64,000 nucleotides of DNA from Gracilariopsis chorda (taxonomy: Eukaryota; Rhodophyta; Florideophyceae; Gracilariales; Gracilariaceae): positions 186,001 through 250,000 of the forward strand of contig NBIV01000018.1 in NCBI GenBank assembly GCA_003194525.1. Reading direction: 5' to 3'. The translations under genes were made by a program, and so were the position numbers. The first letter of the stretch is position 1, and every line of letters begins with the position of its first letter. The notes under the pieces are model-generated. The model ran no database searches. It had not been told where the DNA came from and worked only from the letters and a program-made list of their open reading frames with translations. Shown piece by piece: positions 1 through 12,261 of the stretch.

Positions 1-2207
1 CACCGGACTACCGGAGTTTCGCCATTCGAGTTGGTTCTATCTAGAACACCCCCGCCTGTGGCGCTGGAACCCCAAGCTACCTTGGACAATTTCCTATCTG
101 TGGGTATCTACCGGCAGCAATGGAAGCAATGGCTTTCCAAGCTGGTCCCTGCTGCGCGGAAGTCTATGGCACGGGCCCAAGCCGCTTACAAGCGGAATTT
201 TGACGCTCGCTTGCGAGGAAAGACCCCCCGATTCGGGCAAATAACTACGTCTTCATCAGGAAGGAGTACTACAACCCGGAACGGGAGAAGCGTCACAAAC
301 TCTCGCCTGTGGCGGATGGACCCTTCAAGGTCATCTCTGTTAACACCGACACTGTCGTGGTAGAGAGGGGCGACACGCACGAACGGATTTCCCGTGATCG
401 TGTTGTCCTTGCCCCTCCTCCCTCGTCAGAGGTAGCCCTGGATCCAGGCAACCCTGTTTCTACGGACTCTGCAACACCGGAACCATCCGGGAGTACTAGA
501 CCTACGGTACTACCACACCCCAGCCGGGGACTCTCAGACCTACCGACTCTGTCGGACTCACCGGCTCAGCCGGGTAATTCGGGCCCCTCAGCGCCCGCCC
601 CTACCACGTCTGCCCCACTGACGCACATCTATACCCGCCAGGCGGGGAATGTTATCCCTTATCCCGCCGCTCCGTCTAAGGAGGGGGAGGAGAACACTCG
701 TTTTCGAGGAACGATATCGCCGTCGCAACGGGAAACACACCGTAACATACGGAAGACTGACCGTGGAGCACGGAGTATGTCACGCGACACTAATACCCCG
801 TTCCCGGACAGTGCTGTGCAACAGGAACCAGACGCGCAGGCCCGGCAAAAGCGGCAAATACACCGTTTGTCACGGGAAAACGAGAAGCCTCACTCCAATA
901 CCGCAGCAGCGGAAAGGCATTCGCCCGATCCATCCCCGGAGGCATCGCCACAAACGCGGAAAACATACCGTGCTACACGGGAAGTTGAAGCGCAACTACC
1001 GCACACCCCTGTCAGGGAAGGATCCCCGATAAGGGAGTATGGTAACGATTGCCCCCAATCCCCTGAGCAGGGCGATGCCTCGAAGCCGCCGTTGGCGGAA
1101 GTCCCCGCGGAAGCGGTTCAATCAGGTCGATCAGACCCGCGCCCTGCGGAGAAGAGGCGCCCAGATACACCAGCGCCGCTGGGAAATCCCCACTCCCAAC
1201 CTGGGGAAAAAGGCAGCCAAGCCGCAGTTGAAGCTTTAAGCCCTGGCTCGCAAGCACCGGAAACGCCTCCCGTCGTTGACGGAATCGAAGCCCCCGCAAC
1301 GGGGAATAATTTGCGCCAACCCCCGCATCGCTGCGGCGAAGAACCGAGGAACTCGGGAATAACGCGCGCCATCGCACGCTCGAAACCGGTCGTACCGGAC
1401 GCTGCTCCTCCTCATGGAGATGGTGCACCGCGCTTAGCGGCAATTCCCCTGAAAAGGGTATCATCGGCACCTGCCCGGCATCCCCCAAAGGGGAATATTG
1501 ACGAAAATACCGGTGTACCGGAGTTAGCCCCAGGCAACCCGTCAGTAGCCGGGGACACCACGGCATCGCCGGAACGTATGGTGCAGAGCGCTCGTGCGCC
1601 TGGCAGGGAGGCGGTTTGCCACCCAATCACCGTGTCGCACGGGACCCCCCAGGGGATTGTGGAAATGCCGATCTCGCAGGAGCGGTCATCTTCCCGCAAA
1701 CTCGCGGTTCGTGAGCTCAACCACGAAGGCGGAGCCCAAGTCCCCCGCCGACTGGCGGTTCGCCCGCAATACCGCGAAAGCGGAAATGAACCTACCCCAA
1801 TGGGGAATGACTTGCCGGTGAAAACCGTGGCACCACACACCCTCTTGAGGGATATCTTCCCGCATGAGCAGCGGCCGCTATCACAGCGCACGGCAACGCC
1901 GGAGTTATCGCCGAACACCCTGCTAAGGGACATTATACCGCACAGCGGGCAGCCCCCGCAAGGAAGTACAACCACCACCCGGCACGGCCGGCAGGTCTAC
2001 GAACGAGAGTTCGTAGTAGAACGATTTGTCGGACACACCTGGGACCAGGATGGTATTGTACAATACCGCGTCCGCTGGTACGGGTACGATCCCAGTGGGG
2101 ATACGTGGGAGCCAATTGAACACCTCCCACGGTCGCAGGTCCTGCGATACCACCGTCAAACGGGAACTGCAGCCCTAGCCACGCTGGTTAATGCCCAAGT
2201 TGGGTAA
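1..2207 (+). mobile_element. 3' part of a Ty3/Gypsy chromovirus-like element
   Basis: This is the end of an LTR-retrotransposon polyprotein entering from the left edge. The first 300 bases encode the integrase C-terminal region; the SPFELVLSRTPPP signature is followed by a basic stretch (MARAQAAYKRNFDAR) typical of Ty3/Gypsy integrases. Then comes a tail of more than 500 residues and, at about 2001-2160, a chromodomain. The chromodomain and integrase order places it in the chromovirus branch. The element looks old and broken, with about one break in the visible part, although the tail frame is still long and open. Its 5' portion lies outside the window and no terminal repeat of its own was recognised. 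Confidence 0.85.
309..2207 (+). CDS. Retroelement tail: low-complexity region plus C-terminal chromodomain
   Basis: This is the 632-residue open tail of the chromovirus-like element. The first 40 residues (ADGPFKVISVNTDTVVVERG) look like the SH3-like end of an integrase. Residues of about 50-555 are proline-, serine- and arginine-rich with no recognisable fold and are encoded by the hairpin array described separately. Residues of about 565-620 form a chromodomain: YEREFVVERFVG, then YRVRWYGY and DTWEP, giving the usual aromatic positions. In chromoviruses this domain is thought to direct integration to particular chromatin. The first Met is only where the open frame begins; the natural product would be part of the polyprotein. 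Confidence 0.75.
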   Translation: MADGPFKVISVNTDTVVVERGDTHERISRDRVVLAPPPSSEVALDPGNPVSTDSATPEPSGSTRPTVLPHPSRGLSDLPTLSDSPAQPGNSGPSAPAPTTSAPLTHIYTRQAGNVIPYPAAPSKEGEENTRFRGTISPSQRETHRNIRKTDRGARSMSRDTNTPFPDSAVQQEPDAQARQKRQIHRLSRENEKPHSNTAAAERHSPDPSPEASPQTRKTYRATREVEAQLPHTPVREGSPIREYGNDCPQSPEQGDASKPPLAEVPAEAVQSGRSDPRPAEKRRPDTPAPLGNPHSQPGEKGSQAAVEALSPGSQAPETPPVVDGIEAPATGNNLRQPPHRCGEEPRNSGITRAIARSKPVVPDAAPPHGDGAPRLAAIPLKRVSSAPARHPPKGNIDENTGVPELAPGNPSVAGDTTASPERMVQSARAPGREAVCHPITVSHGTPQGIVEMPISQERSSSRKLAVRELNHEGGAQVPRRLAVRPQYRESGNEPTPMGNDLPVKTVAPHTLLRDIFPHEQRPLSQRTATPELSPNTLLRDIIPHSGQPPQGSTTTTRHGRQVYEREFVVERFVGHTWDQDGIVQYRVRWYGYDPSGDTWEPIEHLPRSQVLRYHRQTGTAALATLVNAQVG

Positions 2208-3280
2208 CGTTGCCGCGCGAGCGGAGAGCGATAGGAAAGGATAACAAGGCAAGGTCCGTCGAAGACGGGGAACTCAAATGAGAATCACCGTTCAAAACGG
2301 GAAAGTTTATTCAACGGAGCAGCGAGGTCCCCACAACACTATACTACAATAGCCGGCTATGCCAGGAAAGAAGAACCAGAGACGGCGTACGCGCGTTTAT
2401 CACCCATTTTCGTCTGGGAACCCTCCGCGTCCGCGGTCGTTTTCCCGTCTTAGGGGGAGGATATGTAGTGCAACGCCCTCAGGGAGGGATTCTTGGTACT
2501 TGAACGTTTTCCCGATATTATCGGTTGTGTAGTGTGTATATGAACTACGCCCCAAAATGGTGGGTATGGACACGTGGGACACGGTTTTGGGTAAATTGGC
2601 GGTTGGCCACAGTAGTAGATGTTGCCACGAAATGTGGAGTATTTTAGTTAATAATATTTATTATTTTCACGCCCATTTCTGGGAAGCTAGTACTTAGTGT
2701 GACGGCGCACTGCCGTCGCACCAGTAAACCTTCCCCAACAAGGGACCCCAACCTGGGGAATTGGCTCTAGTTGTTGCCGCTTGCGCGCGTACTCTACTCC
2801 TCCTTGGAGGGAAACGCCGTAAACCACGGGACATCTAACCCCCTTGCACATCTAAAGGGACCCATCACTGGGAGTATAATTGTTCCAATTGCATTGGTGT
2901 TTCTCCCTGTATAGGGATATTGTTACCGTCATCGCCGTTCGTGCCCGTTGCTCTCGTGACTCACTTCGCCCTCTTTTTCTCCTCTTCGCCCTTCCTTTTT
3001 CCCCTTTTTAGGGTAGCACCTCCCGCTATCCGCGGCCATCGTGTGCGCATCCGCTCACACACCCCCACTTACGTGGAAACATACCTCTACTGAGGATCAC
3101 ACCCTGCTCACGCGGATACCGATTCTTCGCCTTCACCTCCCTGCGCGAGTCGCGACAGGTGTCCCTGGTCTTACAAACCGGCTTCGCCGTGACACCTCTG
3201 GGAGGGCCCTACCCAACTGGGTTCACCTCGTGAGAGGAAGATCCCGAACGTCTTTCGGTGTTTTTCCCCTTTGGGGCATT
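470..3280. repeat. Dense array of short non-identical hairpins
   Basis: From about 470 to 3280 the sequence is a succession of small inverted repeats, roughly one every 20-35 bases. Each has an arm of 4-6 bases that usually starts CC, a 3-5 base loop, the complementary arm ending GG, then usually A-rich bases such as GAA or AAT. Examples: CCGTCGTTGACGG (1270-1282), CCCCGCAACGGGG (1292-1304), CCGCATCGCTGCGG (1323-1336), CCGAGGAACTCGG (1344-1356), CCGCGCTTAGCGG (1428-1440), CCAATTGCATTGG (2885-2897), CCCTGTATAGGG (2905-2916), CCCCTTTGGGG (3266-3276). The stems differ but the pairing is kept. The array covers both the element's coding tail and about 1.1 kb of non-coding DNA after its stop. Confidence 0.8.
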
Positions 3281-3361
3281 GCACCACACAAACACAAGAT
3301 CACATCGCTGCACTTGTAATGTCACGTCATCATGCTAAGATAATGTGAAGCAGCGCCTTTT
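2208..3361. other. Non-coding 3' region of the first retroelement
   Basis: There is no convincing gene here. The hairpin array continues to about 3280, followed by about 80 bases of plain sequence up to the 5' LTR of the next element at 3362. This stretch probably belongs to the 3' untranslated region or the LTR of the chromovirus-like element. No second copy exists in the window to fix its ends. Confidence 0.5.
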
Positions 3362-4212
3362 TGGCGGACTTGGCGAAGATCCTCTTCATATGAGGTTGAT
3401 CCCCCTTGGGTTGATGCTGCTCATTCTATGAGTTTTCGATGGTAAGGGATGTGTCAGGATGGCCCGTGAAAGGGGATGGGTCCCCGATGTGTTGGTTATG
3501 AATAGCCCTGTATGGGTAAAATGCGTGGTATTCGTGGGTGGTTTTGGCTCCGATTTCAGAATTTTATTACTTAATTAGTTTTTACTTTGGCCCTGACACT
3601 GGGATCTCCAAGACTTTGGCTCTAGGAAGGTGTGCACTAGTTTATTTAATTGGTTTAGATAAGTCTAGTGAACCCTACTTAAGGACTAGTGACTTCGCAG
3701 TGGGAAGTGCAAAGTAAATTCAACCAAGTGTGGCTCTAACTACAATTGCACTCTTCGGGTTACGACTCATCGCGGAGCGTATACACGAGTAGACTCCATT
3801 TAGTCATTTCTTGGAAACGCCCAGGTTATCTTTATCAGACTGTCTGTCGGGCTTGTAACTCTATTGTTAATATTGTTTGTGTTTCCTTTCGAGGACAGGT
3901 TTCCGGCCCTGTAAAGGGATATTTCTTCTTGCTTTCCTGTGGTTTCCTCGGGGCTGTGGCCTGCGTTTGCACGACCCTCGTCTCCTTTTTGCTGGTTGCT
4001 TTTTCGCTTCCCGATCTTTACACTGGTTACACCGAATCCAGTACTGGATTCAATCCCGATCCACAACCTCTGTAGATTATTCGTGAGTCCCTCTGGAAGT
4101 TGCACCCCAAATTTAGGTTGAACAAAGGGCTCTTTCTACTAGCTTACCTCTTGTGAGGACAAGGCTTCGAACAACTTGAGGTGCACTTCCCGCTGCCCAG
4201 TTTTGCTCTAGA
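3362..4212 (+). repeat. 5' LTR of the nested Ty3/Gypsy element
   Basis: This 851-bp repeat matches 19434-20285 along its full length in the same orientation. It begins TGGCGGACTTGG. The partner copy ends CTCTACA, while this copy ends CTCTAGA. About 50 mismatches were counted by eye in the first 640 aligned bases. No matching target-site duplication is visible outside the pair (CTTTT on the left, GATAC on the right), as expected for an old or rearranged insertion. A possible primer-binding site (CTGGTGTCGGGA) lies at about 4234-4245. Confidence 0.85.
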
Positions 4213-7200
4213 AGTGGTCTCCGGGCCTAGAAACTGGTGTCGGGATTATCTACTTGATTCCGTGTCCGGAATTTCTTACACTTGTACCCATTTATGGGAA
4301 GAACCCAATGAGTTTGGATATCGCTGAGATTCACTGTTGTGATTTGGATTGTACATTTGTTCGGGTTTCTGAAAGCTTTTGCTTTATTTCCCCATTTTCT
4401 GGAAGTCTATTGGTCGACTTCGTCGTTCTCTCGAACACTCGATTGTCTACTGCAGCATGACGCCGCCTGCTTCCATTTTGAAGAATAGATCCAACTGCTC
4501 CACCCCGCCGGCTCCACCAGCCAGTCGAAGGTCAAGGATGTCAGTACCCGTAGATGAGGAAGATAAAGATATCGATCCGGGCAATCAGAAAGCACCCTCA
4601 GTCGCATCTGCACCTCAGGAGTTTATTAGTAGTGATCAACCACCCGTGATGGAAACGGGGTCTGCAGTTAACTTTACGCTGTTTGAAGTAAATTAAATCC
4701 ATCGATTGTAGTCCCGCGAGGATATCGCAAATGCCGCGCATGTGGAACTCTGAAAGGATGTAACCAAACTTCGGCGTAGAGTAGATGACGCCCAAATGAG
4801 GGGTGTTTTAGGTGAAATTTGTACCCTGAGACAGGATTTGAACCCTATTTTGGACATTCTCGGTACCTCTGGGGTTCTATTCAGGCGTATTGCACCTTTT
4901 TTGGAGGAATTTTTAGACAGGGTGGACCGTTTCCAAGCACGTTTGGATTCCTTGGCGGCAACAATCTTAATGGATGAAGGGGCTGACACTACGAAAAAAG
5001 AATCTGACGTTTCGGAAGACTCAGTTCACCTCTCCGTTAAACGAAATCACCGCAAGCCAAGAAGGGAAGTTCACCTCCAAGACGATTTATTCGACTCTGA
5101 TTTGAATCAATCGTCGTCTACTTTGTCTTCCGGTTCTTCGGATTCTGAAGATGGACGTCGCCAGTCCCGTGTTTCACGGTGCGAGGTTACTTACCCCTCT
5201 CAAGGGGCAATCCGCTTACGGGAGAAAGACAGAAAGCACCTCGGACTGAAGGAATTGTAGCCGACGAATCTGCTCTATCGGAAGCTACTGTCCTACCGTT
5301 ATTATCGGTTGGATAATTCTTCGGGAGATCTTTCATCCTGTAGAACTGGTAAAGTCGAAGACTACATCAAGAGAACGGGCAGTACCCTATAGAAGAGAGA
5401 ATTCTCAGAAGTGGACCCAATTCTTGTGCTTGACTTCCTTAACCAGTTCGTCCAGGAGTCCGATTTCCTCGGTATGAGTGAAGCGCAGGCATATCTCGAC
5501 TTAGCCTACGTTCCAAAGGGAATAGCAGAGGATAAATTTTACTCCGTCTGTGGAACTTCTCGAGCCTCAGAAGGAGACATTATGTGTTGGGCTGAAGCGG
5601 TGCAGTGCCTTTTAGGGTCATACGCAACTAATAATGCGATTACAGACGCTGTCTCCGCTCTGCGTGACACACGGCAGAAGCCGACGGAAACCAGAATGGT
5701 TTACTTAACGCGCTTGAATTAGGCGTTTCACAGGTATGGGAAGGTATAACTCGCTCAGGAGAGATGGAGCATGTTCGTGCATGGTTTAGACCGCTCGATT
5801 TAAGCACTGGTTGCCCGACTTCTCGAGAATAAGAAGAGAATCACCTTTCTGGAGTTAGTCAATTACGCCCAGTCTTGAGTAGGAGACCCTGCGTGCAAGG
5901 CCAAGCTCCAAGTCTCGGCCGAAAGCACTCCTCGTTGAAGGGTCTGATTTTTCATTGTCCCTGTTGCAAGGAAGTATCACCCGCTCGGGTAATGATAACG
6001 TCCATTCTCTTGAAATTAATTAGATTTACATGCTCAATTCCTACTTGCCGTCTACATCGGTCCCGACTACGGACAAAGACACTACTTTTTATGTTCAGGG
6101 AAATCGAGTACCCGCGGCACCGCTCGCATATGCGAATAACACCTCTCGGTTCTCTTGCCCCAGATGGAGGGATGCAACATCACGCCGAGTCGACAATCGC
6201 CCACCAGAGATTCTAGCAGCGCTGATTTGAATATTACCTCCTAAGTCATAAGGCGTCGAGCTGCGCGTTCCAGCTTCGGAACGGTTCTCCAATTATCCCC
6301 CAGTACGAGCCTCTAACCTCTGAACAAAATGGACGTGTTTCAAGTAGATCCTATGAGGAACAGAAGCTCTTTCGAGCATACCTTGGTTCTAAGGTTCAGA
6401 ACCCCGCACCCACAGTTGAGAAACAACCGGTTTCCCACGAAGTGGTAGTACCGCCATCGGTTGAGTCTGCTTCGATAAAACTATACCTAGGAGACCCCCG
6501 TACGTGAGGGGCGTCTTCTGAGCCGAGGTTTAAGACGCCCGAGGCGCCGCAGCCTTGCTCCCAAACAGTCAAGATCCATTCGAGGAAAATGGCTGACACC
6601 AACTTCAACTCGAAAAAATTTTGGTGTACTACGTCGCCCGTTGACACGGTCCCGTAACTTCCGTATTGTAGATCGAGTTTTGGTCATGGCAAGGCACAAC
6701 TACGTAGTTTTTGGCGATCTCGGCCTGTCTGACGAGTTTATGGTTGGTCAATTAACTGTCCATGATACAGAAGCTGCTCCTACCTTAATCCATGTATATT
6801 TGATCTCACTGACTCTTCGGGTTTTTATGCAATACGTTCCAGGCCTGGATATAGCAGATGCAAATGATAACCCATTGCAGACGGTTGGAACGATTATCCT
6901 CAAGGAGAGGTTGGGAACCTATTTCGTACACTTGGACTTTGTGGCCTGCAAGTCTCTGGCTTCCCCAGTCATTTTGGGTCGTGACTTTTGCGATCGTTTT
7001 GTGGATTCCATCCGTCTTCGGATTCGAACAGTGGAGCTCGAAGATGGTTCTACCATCCTTATTGTTCGAAAACCCCCTGAAGGGTGCTGCACGAAAGCGT
7101 GTTCCATTACCCATTGCTCAGGACAACACAAAGAAGGGCACCGTCTCCACAAAGCTGCAAGTAGCAAACGCAGTCGCGATTCCACCGGAAGCCCAAGTGT

Positions 7201-10200
7201 GGGTTACAGTTACTACCAAGCAGCGCGCTTTGCATTTGTCTCAACCCCTTTCAGGACTCTACGAACGGCACCAACTCACCCTAGCGAATGGAATTGTCTC
7301 CAAGGATCCGAATAACCCTTTCAAGGTTTTAGTGGCCAGTATTGGCAAAAAAACCAAGTAGTCGGTCAAAAATCAGATACTGGGTTCTGTTTTACCACAA
7401 CGTACAGCGGTCTTGTTGACCACGATCTCTATTGCAGAGGTTCTCGGCATGACAAACCCTAAGGAAGGGGAGGACACCACTAAACCCGAGGAAGATGGTG
7501 GAGCTACAGCCGTTATCTCTGGTTCTGAACGCTTGGAACCTCTGAAGCTTAACAGCCTGCCACCAGGTACAGAACAGACGGACCCTGTTTAGGAATTAGA
7601 GAAGCTTGATCTCGAACATGTACCAGAATCTCATCGGAAGAAGCTGAGATACATGCTTCATAAATGTACTCCCATGTGGGATGGCTTTTTGAGAACTATA
7701 GGGCTTACAGAACATTGCATTGATCTGCTTCTGAACACTGGGCCCATTTCGCAACACCCTGACAGGGCAGGACCAAAAGTTCTAGAAGACGAAAATACCC
7801 AAGTGAAGAAAATGTTGAGAGCTGGCGTCATTGAGCCCGCCCGATCTCATTGGGCCTCACAAGTGGTGCTAGTTCCAAACCAGAATGGATCATGGCGTTT
7901 CTGCATAGATTACAGACGCTCGAATGCGATAACCGTCAAAAACGTATACCCAATCTTCCGTGTGGATGAGTACATCGACTCTCTTGGAAGTTCAACTGTT
8001 TTCACAGCCCTCGATTCAAATTGGGGTTATTGGCAAATCCCGATCAGGGAGAAGGACTGCGATAAGAAGGATTTTGTGTGACATCAAGGACGATTCCGAT
8101 TCCGGCGTCTGCCCTTTGTTTTAACAAATCCTCCCGCAACGTTTCAACGCGCGATTGATATTTTGTTGGTACAATTTAAGTGGAGAACGTGTCTTGTCTA
8201 TCTTGACGGCATCATTGTCCTATCCAACAATTAATGTGACGACTTAGCTCACGTGAAGCATGTGACGGAGGTACTTCGCGACGCGGGAATCATTTTGAAA
8301 CTCTAGAATTGTGAGCTCTTTACCGATTCGGACAAATATTTGTGTCATACCATCCGCCCTGGACGTCTTTCAGTCGATGAGGTTAGAGTGAAATCCTTGA
8401 AGAAAGCAGAATATCCGAAGACTCAAACGGAGTTGCAATCTTTTCTAAAACTGTGTAACGTGTACCATCGTTTTGTTCCGAAATTTCCAAAGAATGCTAC
8501 TGCACTCAAAAGACTCCTTACGAAAGAACAACCAATTAAACTGGAACCATTTGACAATGCAAAAGCGTCTGCCTTCACGGCATTGGTGAACGCCATAATG
8601 TTCCTGCCAATTTTGGCTCTTACCAATTCTGGGCTTCCATATAAAAGAGACACTGACGCGAGTTCTGACCCGGTTGGTTGGACACTTTTTCAATCCTCAG
8701 GGGAGGGGGAACGGCACCCTATTGGATATTGATCTCGTTCTATGAATGTTCATGACAGAAACTACTCGGTCTCCGAGAAGGAGTGTTTAGCCGTCGTATG
8801 GGCTCTTTCCACGCTAAGACCCTACTTGATGTGAACATGTTTCAAAGTCCACACGAATCACGCGTGCCTGCATTGGCTTCTAGGAATCTCCGAACCACCG
8901 GGTCGCTTGATGCGTTGGCGTCTCCGTGCCTCGGAATTCGACTTTGAAATCCTTCATAAGAAGGAGAAGTTAACCAATCAGGCCGATGCTTTCCCGTCTG
9001 GGAACAACCGCCGAAGCGAGCTTTGTCGAGGATGAGGATATTCCATGTTTCATGGTGACGAACCTCGAGGAAGAAACAGAACTCCTAGCGGATGGCGAGC
9101 GTCACGACATTCTCGTCACCGAACAATCCGAACCGCCTTCCGGTTTGTTTGTGCCAATGAGTCCAGAAGAGATGATATGCGAAAAACAAGCGGACCCGTT
9201 TTGCACACAGATTCACGCCTGTCTCAACGGTGGACAACATATACTTTTTGAGGTAAATGACCAAGGCTATTTAGTGAAGTTTGTTGGATCTCAACCGCAG
9301 ATTGTGGTTCCTGACTCTTTACAGCAGTGAGCTCTACACCTATCGCACTTTTTTAAGTTGGAGCTTACCCAGGTGGAAGAAAACTGTACCTCTCGTTCAC
9401 GACAGACTTCTATTGGCTAGTCATGGCGTTCGATTGCTACGCCATTTGGCGTTCATGCGCTTATTGTGCCAAGAACAATTTGGAATCTAGGAAGTACTCC
9501 AAGAAGATAACATTGTTCCTGGCATGGGCTCCTCTCGCGTCTCGAGTTTTCTGTTATTGATATTTTAGGTGAGTTACTGCGAACAGCTTGTGGAAACAGT
9601 TACTTGCTAGTGATAACCGACAGGTTCTCTAAGCTGGTAAGAACAGTACCACTGAAGCGGATAACCGCCAATGCGGTGGCACAAGTTTTTTTACCAACTG
9701 AGTATTCGTATACGGAACGCCTGTGCAGCTACTATCCCAAAACGGATCCTGATTTGCATCAAACTTCTTTCAAGACGTCTGTCGCATCCTACATATCAGG
9801 AATCTGTTTGTAACTACTTATCATCCTCAGGGGAATGGCCAGGTAGAGAGGTTTAACCGCACAATTCTCAATGCATTGAGATCTTATGTTGGGGATCACC
9901 CCAAGGAATGGGACCTGTACACGGACGCCATTAAATATTCGTATAACACCCAGGTACATCAACTAACATCTTTGTCTCAATTTGAGCTGGTTTTGTCAAG
10001 GATACCGCCACCGGTTTCGATTGAGACTCAGGGCTTCCCAGATCGGCGGAGACCTGTGGTGTTCTAGAACCTGTAGGGGCATCAACCAGTGATTTTTTAG
10101 GGGTGAAGGGTGGGGGTTGGGACAAAGTTCAAGCACGCAAGTCCCATGGATCACTGGAGGGGCGGCGTGGCGCCAGAGAGACACGGTCAATTGTGACTGT

Positions 10201-10593
10201 GTCCTGAACGGCATCTCTGTCGATAGTAACAGTGTGCCCAAGGGACTTGAGTATCTTGGACGGCCCAGAGGACTTAGACAACAATTTTTTTGTGATGTAC
10301 TGGGCCTCATGGTGTTGTTGTGGTGGTCTGTCCAAAAGACCATAATCTTCCACGGCCACGTGCGGTTCAAACCAAACGGATGAATCAAAATCGGCATTAT
10401 AGCGCGCCTGCGCCTTTTCCAACTTGGTCTGCGTGGCTTACATGATAGAAACCATTCTCTTCCGCGAATACCGTTTAGCGTTGGCTGGAGTCATTTCCCC
10501 TGTTGTGTCCTGAGGCGCTCCTAAGTCCTGTAGCTCAACCATGTACGGCGCAGGTGCACGTACGAGGGTGAGGTCAAAGATAGGTGTACCGGT

Positions 10594-10703
10594 GGATGAC
10601 TATGTAAAACCGCTGGTCTATGCATATAGTAATCAAGTGCATACGTGTGGACGTATGCACTTGATTACTATATGCATAGACCAGCGGTTTTACATAGTCA
10701 TCC
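10594..10703. repeat. Perfect 53-bp inverted repeat with a 4-base spacer
   Basis: Bases 10594-10646 are the exact reverse complement of 10651-10703, separated by GTGG. The repeated piece is integrase coding sequence of the minus-strand element (DDYVKPLVYAYSNQVHT). One arm is therefore an inverted duplication of the other and not a functional terminal repeat. The arms are identical although the surrounding element is heavily decayed, which points to a much younger event or gene conversion between the arms. A read-level or assembly artefact is also possible. Confidence 0.9.
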
Positions 10704-10756
10704 CAGTCCAATTGGTGCTCGGAATCGTAGTGAATCAACCTCGTGGCCAGGATTCT

Positions 10757-11280
10757 TGTAGGAGAATGACGATTGGATAGGTGGAGTGGTGAAGTAACCA
10801 TGGGGATGGGCTGGCAGAGGTCAAAACATTGCTGGCCGAAATATTCCACGTGGCCAAGCTGGGTGCCTATGCAGGAGATACCAGGGGACAGTGCGAGTGC
10901 CAAGGCACTGTGGCCATAGGTTTTATTATGTAGCTAACTTAATTTAATTTGTTAGGATAGTTTCCGGAGGTCAGAGCGCCTCACCAGCCATATAGTTTGA
11001 CTCCAGTGCCGCCGATCTCCGAAGCGTAAAGACAAGCACTCTCACCGTCTTTTGCCGCCATATGCAACCAATAGGACACCAAAGGCCTCCAAACCATCGC
11101 TACCCTGCCCCGACCTGTAGGGACTTGATATAGCGCCCGCCAATTGCGCCTCGCGGCCTATTTGTGCCCGCGTCACAAGCAGACCCACGGGATTGTCACC
11201 CCAGTGGCTGGCTCTCTGCCGCTACTGCCAACTAGTAGACTACTACCCTAGGTGACCAAAGGACGTAGTATTCTACTACA
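10757..11280 (-). repeat. Solo LTR (family 1, copy A) inside integrase
   Basis: This is a 524-bp unit reading TGTAGTAGAATAC... to ...TTCTCCTACA on the minus strand. It is flanked by ATTCT (10752-10756) and GTTCT (11281-11285), an almost perfect 5-bp duplication. Integrase coding similarity of the minus-strand element (RFNRT on one side, LATRLIHYDSEHQ on the other) is interrupted exactly by the unit, so it is an insertion. The TG...CA ends, size and 5-bp duplication identify a solo LTR. Related copies lie at 17512-18036 (opposite orientation) and 26038-26564. Confidence 0.85.
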
Positions 11281-12261
11281 GTTCTGTTGAACCTTTTAGG
11301 CTTCTCCATTGGTCTGAGGGTGGTACGCTTTAGTGAGGAGATGTTTTAGACCTAACGCCGAGTACACATGCTCAAACAATTTGGAGATAAACTGAGAGCC
11401 ATTTTCTGTAAGGAGGTAGAGCGGTAGTACATACGGATGAATCCAATAAACTAGAAGATCCATGGCTACGTCCGTAGCGGTCGTTGATTTAGGTGGAATT
11501 GCTCGGGTTAAATTAGTGAACCGATCTGTAACCACCAGTATAAATCGGCTGCCATAGGTCGACTTTGGAAATGGACCTAAGATATCCAAAGCAATGAAAT
11601 CTAACGGCCCGGCAGCTGGGAATAACTTCCGTTTCCCTTGTTTTAACGCTCTTGTTCCTCGGATTTTCGCACATGCTGCACAAGTCCTTGTGGGTTCCAT
11701 TACGTCATTGGCCATCAGAGGCCAGTAAAAATATCTCATCAGGGTCTGATACATCCTAGTCCCTCCGAGATGGCCAGGCAATCTCGGTTAGTCAGCAAGG
11801 TAAAGAAAGCGTGCGCGTAAGGACTTAGGAACCACCTGCTGTATCGCCCGGTCCAGGGGTGAACTGCGACATATTATGCCCTGGCAGTCGTAATCGATCA
11901 GCGACCCAGGAGTACTTACTTTTTCTCCTACATGGACGCAATATTCGTTCTTTATCTGGGCCTGAAGGAATATCTCAAGTGGTATTGGTGTGAGATCCGC
12001 GCTTTCCGATTAGGCCATAGGGACATCGAGCGGTGGACCTTCCCAATCCATGGTGCATAATATCGCTGCGCCATGTCCGTCCGTCCCTTCGGCCATTCTC
12101 ACATCAGCCATGCGTGGTTCCCCTCCCTCCTCGTCAGTGTCCTGTAGCCCATCCCAAATAGTGGGAATCTCATTTTCTAATGGATTTTGGTCTGTACCAT
12201 CGGTCCGAATGCGTGATAGGACATCTGCAGCCTGATGTTTCAGCCCTGGCCTGTAGGTAAC

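Noticed and set aside
649-1032. 127-codon ORF as a separate gene
   Set aside because: It is an alternative frame within the hairpin array of the retroelement tail. Its repetitive words follow from the array.
470-3280. CRISPR-like or simple tandem repeat
   Set aside because: The units are not identical and there are no constant repeats with unique spacers. Only the hairpin architecture recurs.
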